From: Hevea brasiliensis | Taxonomy: Eukaryota; Streptophyta; Magnoliopsida; Malpighiales; Euphorbiaceae | NCBI RefSeq assembly: GCF_030052815.1 | Contig: NC_079507.1 | Span: 59,089,119-59,153,118 of the forward strand | DNA length: 64,000 bases | Direction of reading: 5' to 3' | In this document: one piece after another, positions 11,133 through 23,831 of the stretch | Layout of the letters: every line of letters starts with the position of its first letter | Numbering within the stretch: position 1 is the first letter of the stretch | Program-made: the position numbers and the translations under genes | The notes under the pieces: model-generated | What the model saw: only the letters and a program-made list of their open reading frames with translations | Databases searched by the model: none | What the model was told of the DNA's origin: nothing

Positions 11133-14100
11133 TGTAACGCCCTCACCGTAGGTAGTCCATACATTTTACTGTTCCGATGACTAATGTCTATTCGGACAGT
11201 CAAGATGTCTGGAACTACACTTAAACTATAATGAGGAGGCATAAATTAATGAAATAAATATTAAAAAAATATATAGGAAAAATTTTGAGAAATAAAATAA
11301 AATTTAGAGAATTTATTAATTGGTATAAAAAAATAAAAATAATCCGATGAGCACCATGAAAGGCATTTTAGTCATTTTACCCCTAGAGGTAAATTTTGAC
11401 TTAAATGTCAAATTAAAATTTGGAAATAGAATAATTAACATAAATTAATTATATGAATTTGAATTTGGAAAATGGAAAGAGCAAGAAAAGAAAAGGAAAG
11501 AAAAGAAAAGAAAGGAAAATAAAAAGACTTATGGCATTTAAAGAAAAGAAAAAAATAAGCTTATGAAAATTTAAAACAAAATTAAGTACAATAAAAAAAT
11601 AAATATATAAAGCACAAGAGACAAAACCCACCTACTTTTCTCTCCATCTTCTTCCCCACTCTCCCTCTCTCTTGCCGTCCACCCTTGTGCTCCCTCTCCA
11701 CCATTTTTGTCAAGCTTTCAAGCTTGATTTTCCAAGCTTCCACACACCAAAACTCATAGCTCCCTTTACAAAAAATACTCCCTACACCCTAAGGAAGCTT
11801 TAGATACCCATTTGAAGAAGAGAAATTGAAGTTTGGTAAGACACCCAAAAAGGTTAGTGCACTAATCCCTCTTCTTCTCTTTATTAAACATGAAAAGCAT
11901 GTTTAGCTAAGCATAAATACCATTAAAACAAAAAGAAAATCTAGAGGAAAGAACCCTTGAATTTTTGGCAGCCATGGAACTTGAAATTTATTGCTTTTAA
12001 GTGATGAAAAATGGTTCTATGAGAATGTGTAATTAGTTGAAATGTTTGGGTGTTTGATTGTGTAGTGTTTGTGTAAATTTGAAACTTTGAAAACTAGGGT
12101 TTGTGTAAATATTGAGGACTTTGTGTAAAATGTTGAAATTGATCTATTGGGATGAGATTGATGCTTATAGAAGTGTATTGCATGCAAATTGAAGTAAGGA
12201 AGTTGGAGGAGATTGAGTTTTGGAAGTGTCAATTTTCTGCAGGTTGTGTTTGTTGAGGGCAGTGTACATTTTAGGCCATAAATAAAATTGTGTGACCCCA
12301 ATTGGTATGAGGCCAATTGGAGGTGAAACTAGACCCAAAATAGCCCATTTTCCATGAAGAAACCATGCCCAAATTCTGTCCAAAACTTGACCTAAATACT
12401 GCCCAAATTCGGATTTCCCTGCAACCCAACCCAGAAAATGACCAAATGAACAGTACGTGTTCATTTGGTCATAACTCTCTCTATACTGGTCCAAATGACC
12501 TAAAATTTTAACCATGGAAATTTTAGACATAGGGCTACACTTTTCATGAAGACCACTTAACCCAGTTTTGCCTTAAACCAATTCAAATTGTTAGCACAAG
12601 TTGGGTCACTGAAACTGCCAACCCAGAAAATGACCAAATGAACAGTACATGTTCATTTGGTCATAACTCTCTCTATACTGGTCCAAATGACCTAAAATTT
12701 TAACCATGGAAAGTTTAGACATAGGGCTACAGTTTTCATGAAGACCACTTAACCCAGTTTTGCTTTTAACCAAATCAAACTGTTAGCACAAGTTGAGTCA
12801 CTAAAACTGCCAACCCAGAAATTGTCCAAAATACTGTTCCTTTGGTATGCTTGACCAATTTTGGCAAAAATGCCATAACTTGGTCTCCAAAGCTGAAAAT
12901 TGAGTGAAACTAGTGCCAAAAGTTTTATAAGACATAGCACAACAATTTTTATGTTTTGACCAAGCTCTAGAAACCATTGCATCCTAGGGAAAATATTAGC
13001 CAAAATTAGGAATTGAAATCTGGAAAATGTTAAGTTGAACCCAGAATGCCATTTGATACCCGTGTGTTCATTTGGCCATAACTCCCACTAGGAAATTCCA
13101 TTTGAGATGTGCCAATATGATCTGGAAACATGATACTTAGGGCTACAATATTGATTTAGACACCTTTGCCAAATTCCAAGTGTAAAGACCCTAAAAAGAG
13201 GGTCAAACATACTGCCCTGAAGTTAGTTTTTGCCCTTATAGGACTGAGAGTCTAGGTTAATACATTGACCATAACTCACTATACCAAGCTTGAAAAATTA
13301 TGAAATTGTACCTGGGAGTCCCTAAGACATAGAGGAACATATCTTGTGAAGGAACCTAAGTCTAAAAATGACCATAAAATGATCAAATGACTGGTCAAAG
13401 TTTATTGACCAGGAATTGTAAATTCTGGACAGCTTAGAGGCAAAGGGACCAGTTATGGTATTTTGACCATAACTTGAGTTCTATAACTCCAAATTCAGTG
13501 ATTCAAAACTGAAATTCAAGTTTAAACATAGAGGAGCAATTGTTATGAAGAAAGTGTGACTAAATAGACATCCTAACCTAGTCAAATTCTTAGATAAAGA
13601 TAACACATCAACATGAACCTAAAGAAAGGTTCATGGGAAAAATCCTATATATGATAATTAAAATACTCATAAGGATAATTAAATATTAAAAATGATATGA
13701 ATATGTAAATTGGGACTAATGTCCTATTAATATGAAATTTATGGTACTAATTAACAGTACCAGAAAATAGTAACAGTGAATAGTACTAAAATAATTAAAA
13801 ATGTTTAATTGCCTATAGTATACCTAGACTTATTTATTTAGTTTGGATAAATTGGTATACCAATTAGGGACCACAGATAGCAGTACTGCTTACAGAGCAA
13901 ATCATGAACTGGCAATATATGTCCGTGTGATTGTTCTACAGGCTATATGCCTACTTATCGCCATTGTGCCTACTTTATTTCTCGGCTTTACAAGCCCGAC
14001 AATGGTCTCGTGCGACACCGGCCTCGTGCTCGATGGATGTATACAGGGTAGACATATGGCTGTCTAACCCGTATACTCCCGTGTATCCAGCTTTTATAAT

Positions 14101-14870
14101 TTGTTATAGGTTTCATGGGCATTGATAATAATTAATTAATACTGAATATACAATAAGTAAACAGGAAAGATCCCAATAATGTTAATTGTTTCCAAAGAGC
14201 AATAAAACTGTAAAAGACCCAGAAATTATGATTTGTAAATATTAATTCAATTGTTTAATTATTGTTATTATAAATTATGCACCACTAAGCATTATGCTTA
14301 GCGCGTTGGTTTTCCATCGCGTAGGTATCAAGATCGCACGCCACACAGAGTATTTGGACGAGTTCGACGGATTCGCCACCGATCAGAGTCACCTCACCGG
14401 TCTGTTGTATTTTGGTAGGGCCCATGTGTAGACTAGTATTTTAGTTCATTATGTTTAGTCATGATGTATTTCATTTTGGACTTGTAATTAAACTTTGAGA
14501 TTGAAATGAAAACTTGTAATTTATTATCTATGAATTTCTATATGAATGCAATAGATGATACTTCATTTTTAAATCTCATAAATAATTGTAAATGATATGA
14601 TACAAGAGAATATGATATGGAAATGTGTGAAATGAATATGGACATGTTAACAAGTGATTAGTGGAACCCGCCAGATGCTAATAAAACAGGGGAGGCTCTG
14701 TCTGGGTCTCCACAGAAATAAGATATAAAAAAAAAAATTCTACACATAAATTACCTGACTTAAATGACATTAAAATTTACAATAGACATGACAAGACAAG
14801 ATAGGGTGCTCCGGCACCGAATGTGGCACTTCTTGCTCGGCTACACAATAGACGGGTGAGGGGCGTCACA
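11133..14870 (+). mobile_element. Solo LTR of a large-LTR (Ty3/gypsy, probably Tekay/Del-like) element
   Basis: A 3738-bp segment starts tgtaacgccctcacc, ends ggtgaggggcgtcaca (imperfect inverted ends, TG...CA) and is flanked by the 5-bp duplication gagat (11128-11132 and 14871-14875). No gag or pol is present, so it is a solo LTR left by LTR-LTR recombination. Internal sequence resembles the LTR at 31733-35401: both hold the hairpin gaccaaatgaaca ... tgttcatttggtc and the phrase cataactc. That element has a tRNA-Met PBS and a Ty3-type gag, which supports the Ty3/gypsy assignment. Short ORFs inside are chance ORFs. Confidence 0.88.
12431..12814 (+). repeat. 192-bp tandem duplication within the solo LTR
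   Basis: The segment starting ccagaaaatgaccaaatgaa at 12431 recurs at 12623 with only scattered changes (for example gtacg/gtaca in the hairpin loop). Each copy contains a 13-bp-arm inverted repeat gaccaaatgaaca / tgttcatttggtc. More diverged versions of the same phrase continue to about 13100. Confidence 0.9.
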
Positions 14871-14878
14871 GAGATTCT

Positions 14879-14900
14879 TGTAACATCCATAATTTTTAAA

Positions 14901-14952
<52 letters not shown>

Positions 14953-16701
14953 ATTCTAACCCTGGTATTGTGGACTTCACGTATGTACTTTCATTTTGTG
15001 GAAATTCGATCGTCGGCCGGATCTGCAATTTCGGGCCGAGCAGATAAGTTGCTGGAACCATTTCAGAACCGGGTCAAGATAATAGGCTACCCCACCATTT
15101 TCAGACATTCTGGACGTGTTTCAGTTATTAGATTTGGCATAGGTAAACTCGAACTCTACATTACTCAAATTTTGCCTTATATTGGGTTAGAATAAAATTT
15201 ATAAAATATTCGTGGATGATAAGAAAATTATGATTCTTATTGCAATAGCCTTCTAATATTGTTAAGGACCGCGGGGTAGGTTTATAGAATTTTTAAAGTT
15301 AGTTTGGATAATTTTTGAAAAATATTAGTTTTGAAGTTTTATAATTGAGTTGTCTGATGTTGTGATTATTGCTTGGTTTAGAGGGTCCAGGAGAGGCCAT
15401 ATAATGATGATGAGATATGGATTGAGTTTAGAAGTGTTATTTGAACTATTTTACAGGTTGGATAGGTTATAGGTATAGGGGAGATTCTATCAGATTTTCA
15501 GCACAACTTATGGTGTTTTTGGTATTTTCTAAACTTGTATTGAGTCAAATATATTAAATAATTGTAATGAAATTGTCAGGTGACCCGAGACAGCCTTCCT
15601 CCTCCGCCCAGCCGCCACAGTGACTTCGGTTAAGTCTGTGAGTAAAATATTAATTTTAATTGTAATTTCGATATTATTATATGTTCAAGCATGCTCATGC
15701 ATCACTTATAAATATGTATCTATGTAGTTAAACACTAGGCACATTTTATATTGCATTCATAATTATTGAAGTGCCATGGATGTTGTTTGTGGTAATTTGG
15801 AGCAGTGTGTGTGCGTGCGTGCGTGTGGTATGGTATTGGATATGGACAGGATGGGTAGACACGGCTTGAGAGACACTCGCTGGGACCCGGTCCTTCGAGT
15901 TAGACACGGCTTGAGAGACACTCGCTAGGACTCCGCATTTGGTTTATTAAGCGAAAGTCTGGCTTAAGAGACACTTGCTGGCAGAGGTTGGATTAAGAAG
16001 GCTGTATAGGGGATCAGCTCCCATATATATATTGCTTGATAGTGTTGGGTGTGTAAGTGCTCCAAATTTCCTTTTTGCTGTTATGATATGAAAATTATGA
16101 CGATGTTGCATTTCACTCCATAGGGTGCATTAGCTTTAGATAATTATAGAGATTATGATTAAAATTGGTATTTTACTCTCTGAGTTGAACGCTCACTCCT
16201 GTTCATCTATTTTTTCAGGCTACAGGAGGATCATTTATTGTGGCTAACCTGCTCTTCTTCTTCACAGGTCCATTAATAGTATTTAATGTATTTTTGTACA
16301 ATTGAGTTAAATTTTAGATTCCGCATGTGTTAAAAGCACTTATTTTTATTTTGGGCCTGTATTATAAAAGTTATGTTGGACCTGTAAAATTATTAACTGT
16401 ATGCATGATGAGATTGGATGAGGGAGCTGAGCTCCTATTTGAGTTATGACATTTTGATTATGTGGAGGGTGAGTTGAGCTCCTCAATTTATTATATATTG
16501 TGTTTACAGGTCGGGCGAGTCAAAAACTCCCCGTTGAATGATCCATTTTATGGTCAGACTTTGTTCGGTTGAATTCTTGAAATTGGGCCCAAATGGGCCT
16601 TTGAGTTGGGTTGAGGAATAGTTAGGCTTACTACGGGCCTCAGGGGCTTTAGGCTGGCTCAGGTCCTAGTGCCGGTCCGGCCCATAGGTTGGGTCGTGAC
16701 A
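14879..16701 (+). mobile_element. Second solo LTR nested in the copia 3' LTR
   Basis: An 1823-bp segment starts tgtaacatccat, ends gggtcgtgaca and is flanked by the 5-bp duplication attct (14874-14878 and 16702-16706). No coding region is present. It contains a (TA)n tract near its left end and a 45-bp repeat (tagacacggcttgagagaca at 15856 and 15901, a weaker third near 15957). It is the same family as the minus-strand LTR at 19655-21144. The superfamily is not provable from a solo LTR. Confidence 0.88.
14905..14949. repeat. (TA)n microsatellite
   Basis: About 22 TA units sit near the left end of the second solo LTR. Confidence 0.95.
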
Positions 16702-18011
16702 ATTCTAGTGCATGGTAACATATGATTATAGGTTCATTTAAGGTATTCCTTATTACTGATTGGGTGGCCATTGCATGCTATGCTAGGTGTTAACCATGGT
16801 CTATGAGGTGCCTAAAATGATTTAGAGAAATCATTTATGGTAAGAAAAAGTTATGATGATATTAAGAGTTGATATCATATCTCATTGCCAATTAGTGATG
16901 AGCCTAGTAAGTCACACACATACATAAGTAATCACCAAGTTAAATGTGATTTAATTAATTAATTAAAGAGTTTAATTGATTAATTAAATAGGTTTGGTTT
17001 GAAATTAGATTGCAAAGTCCCTAGCATGGCTTGAAACCAAATCTATGTTATTGAATATATAGTATAAGTTAAATTTATATTTAAAGTGTTTAAATATGAA
17101 TTTAATTGTGAGAAATTAATTAATGGAGATTAATTAATTAATTTATATTTGATATAAATTGATTAGAAGAGGAGAAATAATTATTTTGGGTTGAAAACTC
17201 AAAATTACAACACAAGGATAATTTAGTCATTTCACAGGGTGATATGTGGCACTATGAGATAGTGACACATGGCATCATGGTTTGTCATTTGTCTTCCTAT
17301 TATGCAAGATGATCAAAGTCAATATTAAGTCTAGCTTTGACACTTGGTTTAATGTGATTAAGTCAATTAAAATTAAGATCCAATCAGGTGATGACATGTG
17401 GCAAGGGTTCTAAGTAATAACATAATTATATAAAGTGATTTTATGAGAAAATAAAAATCACCCACTCTTTTTATTTTCTCTCAAGTGTGTTGCCACCTCT
17501 ATGCTTTTCTCCTCTCTTCATATTCTCTCATCAATTCAAAGAGAATGATCAAAGTTTCTTTGAATTAAAATCACTAAAAATTATTTCTAGTGTCCTATAC
17601 ACATCTACAACCTCTCTAAACGCAAATCTCTAATTTCTAATTGGTTGGCAAGGCTTGAGAAGCTGGTTTAGGGGCTGCCCATTGGTGATATTGGTGTGGA
17701 CAAACTAGATTGACAACATTTGGGGTTCTAGGTGCTTCACAAAGGTACCAATCACATCTACAGTGCATCAAAAGGTTAATGCACATATTCTTATATCAAT
17801 CTAGGGTTCTAATGAATTAATTTGTTAATTCTAAAATCTTAAATAGCAAATGTAGATCATAATACATATTAAAAGTGTTTTAATATGCAATTGAATATTG
17901 AAATCAATTAGGTACATAATGAATCTTGCATGATGTATGAGACCCTAGAAAAAAAATTTTAAATTCAATGTTCTAATATAATAATTTTCATGCTTCCGTT
18001 CCTTCATAAAA

Positions 18012-19649
18012 GGCACAAGCCCATTGGCCCAAACAATTGCAACCCCAAATCTAACACTCACTCCATGCACTGCCGCCTACTCCCCCTCTACTTGGTAGAA
18101 AGCTGCTCCTATTATTTTCACCGCCATATGAGAAGCAAAACAATTCGTTCAAGGAATGAGAGAACAAGTAAAACTCGAAGGACAATACCATATTTGCTCA
18201 AGCTTCAAAATATGGTCCGAGGCCATAGGCAAACAACAAGCAAATCCAAGCTCCATGAAAACGCAGAGAAAGTTGATGAGTAGAGCTCTAACGGCTATCT
18301 TGCCTTCATAATTCAAGGGGTCATCAGAATGCCGGCTATGTGATCTCAGAGGTATCCATTCATACGGCATTCACAACACTCTCCTGCAGGGCAGTCTCAG
18401 AAAATAAGTACCCAACCAAGCCAAAACTATAAGTTTCTCAAGCTGACTGAAGAATAACACATGTTGAACCGGATAAAACCCTCTCTTATAACCAAAAGCC
18501 GATCTACAACCCCGTCCAGAGTATCTTATGTAATATCTTGTATTATCAAATCTATAATAATAATAATAATAATAAAGAGTAAATGACTTTAGGAAAAGGA
18601 GATCCCATTCCGGATTGTTAAACAAGCTAATATTATAGATAATTTAAAGGTTATGAAAGGGAGAATTTTTTTTTTTTTTTTGAAGAAAAAGGGAGAAACA
18701 TGGAAATGGAATAAATTTGGTAAATATTTTTAACATAGCTTATGTATGAATAAATGAGGTTCTTCAAAAGGGGCAAAGGAATAAGATTCATGAATTTTGA
18801 TTGCTTGGAAAGAGAACCAAAGACCTACCAGAAAATGCATTGATTTTATTTATTTGGGCCACTGTAGTGCTGCATTAAATTAAGAAATAGAAGTATCGAA
18901 TCCAATGGTAACAATAAAGTAGCCAACTTAATTCTTAAGTATTCTATTATCAATATGAAATTGAAGACAGCAATGTTTAACAACATTTTGTGGTTTTTAT
19001 TCTTTTTGTTTAGTTAAATGAGCAGGTTTAAATTTTATTCATTTTATAATTTAAAAAACAATTTTAATTATAAAGATATAGAATCTGAAATCTATCAATA
19101 TAATAGCTAATAATTACATAATTTTGTCAATATAAATCATTTATGCATGTCTATATGCTAAGATATTAATTAAAAATCGAATGCATATTAGCTAGAAAAA
19201 AACTATTAATATAATGCGTGGCCTGTTTAGAAATCAAGTCTTCATATCTATTATAAGCCACACAAATTAAATAAACATAAGAAAGGAACATTTGACTGAA
19301 TTGCATAGTAACGTTCCAAATTATTCAAAAACTTCAATTTGTTTCAATTAGGACATATATTTTATTTCAGGTAAATTCATCATAGTGTCTCGCAAATGAA
19401 ACATATTACTAACGGCAAGCAAATGTTGCTTGAATTGTCAATATATTTCCAAGATTTTGCCAAAATCTTAAGTTTAATTATGTCTAATCTCATCATACAT
19501 CCTAGCTAACCCCACATAAGGGACAATCATATGACTAAAGCCACCAAGTTTGAGAAATCCTTTTTTTTTTTTAACAAAAAAGAAAAAGAGCTTTTTCCTT
19601 AGTGTAATAGTCATTGTCCCTAGGATAGGGTTCGCAGTTAAATGATTTC
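18012..19649. other. Intergenic or unidentified gene-flank sequence
   Basis: Positions 18012-18540 are less AT-rich and more complex than the spacers around them. Together with 2570-2743 they formed one continuous stretch before the copia insertion. Short ORFs on both strands (for example 17990-18283 plus and 18149-18370 minus) match nothing I recognise; the first begins inside the LTR. It could be a UTR or gene remnant. From 18541 on it is AT-rich with an (AAT)n run (about 18555-18575) and a poly-T tract (18667-18682). Confidence 0.35.
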
Positions 19650-19654
19650 ATTAG

Positions 19655-20327
19655 TGTCATGACTCAATTTCTGGACTAGATCGACACTAGGATTTGGGTC
19701 AGTATAAGACCTCCGAAACCTGTAATAAATCTAACTATTCTTAGCCCAATCATAAAATCCATAAATATAGTCAAATTTTAAGAAAATAAACAAACAAAGT
19801 CCGGCCATAAATTGGACCATCCAACAGGGAGCCTTAACTCGCTCGACCTGTAAATCAGTACAACAACAATATGGGGAGTTCAGCTCACCCTCACAATCCT
19901 CAAAGCAGACAAATAATTAAATGAAAACTTAGCTCCCTCATCTAAAGAAATAATTATCTCATTCATCTAAGCATATCCACATAGTAAGTTTCCAACACCA
20001 AAAGATTAAGTTATTACAATCCCAAACATGTGGAATTCTAGAATATGAAACAAGGAAAGCAAAAACACGATTAAGCTTTTCTGGTAAACCTAGGAGAAAG
20101 AAAATAGGTTATTCTCAAAAAGTCCACCAATCATCTGAGAAAAAATAGTTGAACATGGGTGAGCAATGACTCATAGAGTAAAATATTGATTTTAAGTACA
20201 ATTTCTGTAACTATCTAAACCTAATGCATTCCTATGTATGAAATACAACATACACAAAGAATTTCAAATAATTCAAACAATATTCGCACAAAAGATAATT
20301 TAGATTACTCACACACCCGTGTCACAT

Positions 20328-20418
<91 letters not shown>

Positions 20419-21144
20419 CCCCTATACAGCTCTCTTAATTCTAACACCTGTCAGTGAGGTAAACTTAAGTCGGACTTTCTCTTAATAATCCAAGTGCGGG
20501 GGTCAGCGAGATCAACTCAAAGTCGTACTCACCTCGACTTATCCATATATAAATATTGGGTCCTAGTGAGTCGAGCTCAAACCGCAACTACCATTCCTAC
20601 TCATATCCATATCTACATTACACGCACGCCAATACACACACACAATTCCAAATTATCTTAAGGCGACATCAACAACCAATTTCATCAATAGAATATATAA
20701 CACAAGAGCGTATCTAGCATTTATCTATTTATATATATATAGTTATAAGTGAATGTATGAGCACACATTGAATAAAATTTAATAATATTGAAATTATAAA
20801 TAAAATCAATATCAACTCACAGATTATCCAAATATCACTAGGGCGGCTGAGAGGATGAGGAAGATTAACTCGGATCACCTAAACAATCATATTCAATAAA
20901 TTTATCAATATTAACTCTAATCAAAGAACTAAAAAGTCTAAGACATTTTAGGTTTATGCCGAAAATTTGACAGAGTTTTTCTTGTACTTAGGACCTACTC
21001 AACCTGCAAAACAACTTAATAAACACTCCTCAATCCAAAAAAGCTTTAGGTCCATAATACATCAGCAACACAATAAACCTCCTTGGTCTGCCAAATTAGT
21101 TAAAACCTACATAAAATAATTATTTAAAAATTTGAGATATTACA
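19655..21144 (-). mobile_element. Minus-strand solo LTR, same family as 14879-16701
   Basis: The plus strand reads tgtcatgactcaatt ... gagatattaca and is flanked by the 5-bp duplication attag (19650-19654 and 21145-21149). Its reverse complement matches the second solo LTR at both ends and internally; for example gatcccctatacagc here is the complement of gctgtataggggatc at about 16002-16016. Length is 1490 bp. No internal region is present, so it is a solo LTR. Confidence 0.88.
20331..20415. repeat. (TA)n microsatellite, ~85 bp
   Basis: An uninterrupted run of TA inside the minus-strand solo LTR, directly before gatcccctatacagc. The run of Y-I codons in the overlapping ORF is an artefact. 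Confidence 0.97.
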
Positions 21145-21149
21145 ATTAG

Positions 21150-23276
21150 GCCCAAATTTAACTCCTCATAAATGACTAAACCATAGTGAGTTCATAAAGA
21201 ATAGCAAGTAGAACCACCCGCAGTCGATTAACTCATTCACTTAATAAATATAATATTTAATACCAACACAAATGCAGAGAATCGAACTAGAATCAAATGC
21301 TTTTAACCCTTAAAATTTACAGTTAAGCCAGCATGCTCAGTAGTAAAGTTCGAGAGAATTCATTCTTATTACATAACACAAAGCTAATTAACCCATTTGT
21401 GATTTTTTTTTCTTTAAGTATGAGTTCATTTGTTCACATCCCACATTGCACCTTTTGGATCTAATTGACTTTTGGAAGATTATTATTATTATTATTATTG
21501 TTTTCCATTAACACTTCTTGGTACTTAAGCAAAGGCAATACAAGCAAAGGGGGAAAAACCTTGGACCCCATTTATGGGCTATGGGCAAACTTGAATATTT
21601 AATTAATATTTTTATTTTCTCCTGAGGATGATGATGATGATTAGGAAAATGTGCATCATGAGAAAAAGATGCTTCTTCCACTTCTTTGCTCTCTCTCTCT
21701 CTCTCTCCATACTCAAAGTCAACGCCTTCTCACGCCCACTACTTTTTGTTTGGCTATTTGTCGCTTAGTGCTTTTTCGAAAAATTTCTTCTCCGCGTGTT
21801 CACTCTTTGACTCATCACCCTCTTCAGGTTCTTGCTATCGTGCGCCCCCATCTTCTTACCATTGGGTATTGTTGGGTGGTGGCATCCTCACCGCCTTATC
21901 CTGCATTAATTTTATGGTGAAGCCATAGTTTTAGTACCTCTCAAATCAATAAAAACTAAGCATATAAAATTATAATTATTGAAATTTACTTTTAAAAAAA
22001 TATATTTAATGATTATATATATATAATGATTATATATATATATATATAATCATTATCATGTTTCATAAGCTATCATATATAAAATTATTTATCCATTTTA
22101 TAATTTTTAATATAATTCACACAATCTACTTAAATTATTAAAGTCTCAATTAAAGAGTCAATACAATGGTTAAAGAGTCAAATAGTTAAAAGGCTTAATT
22201 AAATATTCAACACAATTAAGAGGATAAGAGAAGTTTAGAAATGGTCATCTATCCAGCGTCAGATGGCTTGGTCTGATCGAATGGAGCATGTGAGGTGACC
22301 CTGGTTTGAGGCATCGGAGGCTTACCCAATTTGACCGAGCAATGCCAGAGTGAATCAACAAAAGTGACAGAAATATGGGCTAGAATCTTGATATAACAAT
22401 TAAGCATTTTGAAATTCTCGAAATTTGCTCTAATGACTTTTTAATTTTTAGTCTATAAATATCAGAATAAAATATAAATTTTACTCTTTCAAAATTTATA
22501 ATAAGTACTGCTTTTCATTGAATTAAAAAAGTTTTTCATTAATTAATTTTTCTAATCTATGAAAAATTTGTGCCAAATTTTTTCTTTAAGATTTCCATAT
22601 GAAATGCTGTAAAAAGAAATTAATCTACCGAAATGATAGTAAATTAATATTTAAATTAATTTCTCTTTTTTAATTGATAAATTAATTTTTACTCATTTTA
22701 ATAAAAAATTTCTCAATTAATTCTTAAATAATTTCCTTGCATTTCATACTTAATAAATTAATTTTTTAAAAAAGTATTTTTCTTTATTTATTTTTATAAG
22801 CAGTTTTTTTTCTTAACTGTATCATTAGAAAAAAATGATTTCTTGTAAACAATGAATTATTTAAGTAATATAATAATTAAAATTAACTATATGAAATAAA
22901 TTATTAATTATTATAAAAAGCATAAAATTTATCTCTATAAAAGATAAATACAATTTGATAAAATGAAATTCTTAAATATTATTTAATTTTATAATTTATG
23001 AGCGACATTATTATTACTTTCACTCAATACACAAATATAAAATTTATTATTTAAATTTTATTTGAAAATAAATTTAATTAATATGCGTAAATTAACTTTA
23101 AAATATATGAAAGTACAAATATTAAAAAATACATATAAAATATAACTAAAATTAAATATAAAATAAGACATTTTGCTAGTATTCTGGTAAAAGAAAAGGA
23201 GGCTAAATCAGTAATTCAATAATTAAGCATCTATGTTATAATGGAGGAGGCAAGTGAACTCAAGGCGAGAGCGCAC
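21150..23276. other. AT-rich intergenic spacer
   Basis: No convincing gene. Overlapping ORFs at 21628-21928 come from a CT-rich tract and match nothing known. Positions 22010-22060 form a palindromic TA-rich patch (attatatatat ... ataatcatt). The rest is simple AT-rich sequence up to the MITE target duplication at 23277. Confidence 0.55.
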
Positions 23277-23284
23277 CGTATAAT

Positions 23285-23831
23285 TAGGGATGAGCAATCG
23301 GTTCAAACCGAACCGAACCGAATCGAACCGAATTAAATTATCAAAATCGAATCGTCAATTTTAGAAATCGAACCGAACCGAAATTAGTGAAAAATCGAAT
23401 CAAACCGAATCGCTTTAATTCGGTTCGGTTCGGTTTAAACAGATCAGTTTGATTTTTGATTGATTTTTTAATTTAGACTTGATTTTTAAGTTATTTGGTC
23501 TAATTTTAACTTTGGTTTGAACCTAATAACCATTATTCAATGAAATTAAATAATTAATATATATAAAATTAAATATAATTCATAAATTTTTCATAAAAAT
23601 AAATTAATTCAAAAATCGATTCGATTCGATTTAATTCGATTTGATTATATAAATCACTATTCGGTTCGGTTCGGTTTTTTTTTCTTTAAAACCGAATCGA
23701 ACCGAAATAATCAAAATTTTTATAAATTAAAACCGAATCGAACTGATTAACTTTTAAAACCGAACCGATTAAATCAAATTAAATCGATTCGATTTAATTT
23801 TTCGATTTAAACCGTATTGTACTCAGCCCTA
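23285..23831. mobile_element. hAT-superfamily MITE (non-autonomous DNA transposon)
   Basis: A 547-bp element has ends tagggatgagcaatcggtt and, inverted, tagggctgagtacaatacgg. It is flanked by a perfect 8-bp duplication cgtataat (23277-23284 and 23832-23839). An 8-bp duplication with TAGGG-type ends is characteristic of hAT transposons. Clusters of aaccgaaccgaa and its complement ttcggttcggtt fill both subterminal regions, so the whole element can fold on itself. There is no ORF; it would need transposase from elsewhere. It lies about 0.5 kb upstream of the Nudix gene's coding start. Confidence 0.9.

Larger units (their letters stand above)
2744..18006 (+). mobile_element. Ty1/copia LTR retrotransposon, decayed, with two elements nested in its 3' LTR
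   Basis: The element runs from the TG at 2744 to the CA at 18006 and is flanked by the 5-bp target duplication taaaa (2739-2743 and 18007-18011). The order 5' LTR, PBS, gag, integrase, reverse transcriptase, RNase H, polypurine tract, 3' LTR puts it in the Ty1/copia superfamily, where integrase precedes RT. Removing the two nested insertions and their duplications leaves about 9.7 kb. gag and pol carry many stops and frameshifts. The two LTRs differ clearly (five differences in their first 60 bases), so the insertion is old and cannot move without help. Confidence 0.93.
10324..18006 (+). repeat. 3' LTR of the copia element, split by two solo LTRs
   Basis: LTR sequence occupies 10324-11132, 14876-14878 and 16707-18006 (about 2112 bp rejoined). 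It matches 2744-4824 throughout, ending ccttca. A short extra segment (near 10535) repeats a neighbouring ttcacaat. The interruptions are the two solo LTRs annotated separately. Confidence 0.92.

Noticed and set aside
11449..13003. Minus-strand ORFs inside the first solo LTR
   Set aside because: Low-complexity or repeat-derived; they share the 192-bp duplication and match no family.
17990..18625. ORFs on both strands right of the copia element
   Set aside because: The first begins inside the LTR, and none shows a recognisable domain; treated as spacer or gene-flank.
20234..20485. 83-residue ORF with a long Tyr-Ile run
   Set aside because: Direct read-through of a TA microsatellite.
21628..21928. 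Possible small secreted peptide gene after the (CT)n tract
   Set aside because: The FGYL stretch recalled IDA-type peptides, but the following residues do not match, no conserved C-terminal motif exists, and alternative frames are equally open.
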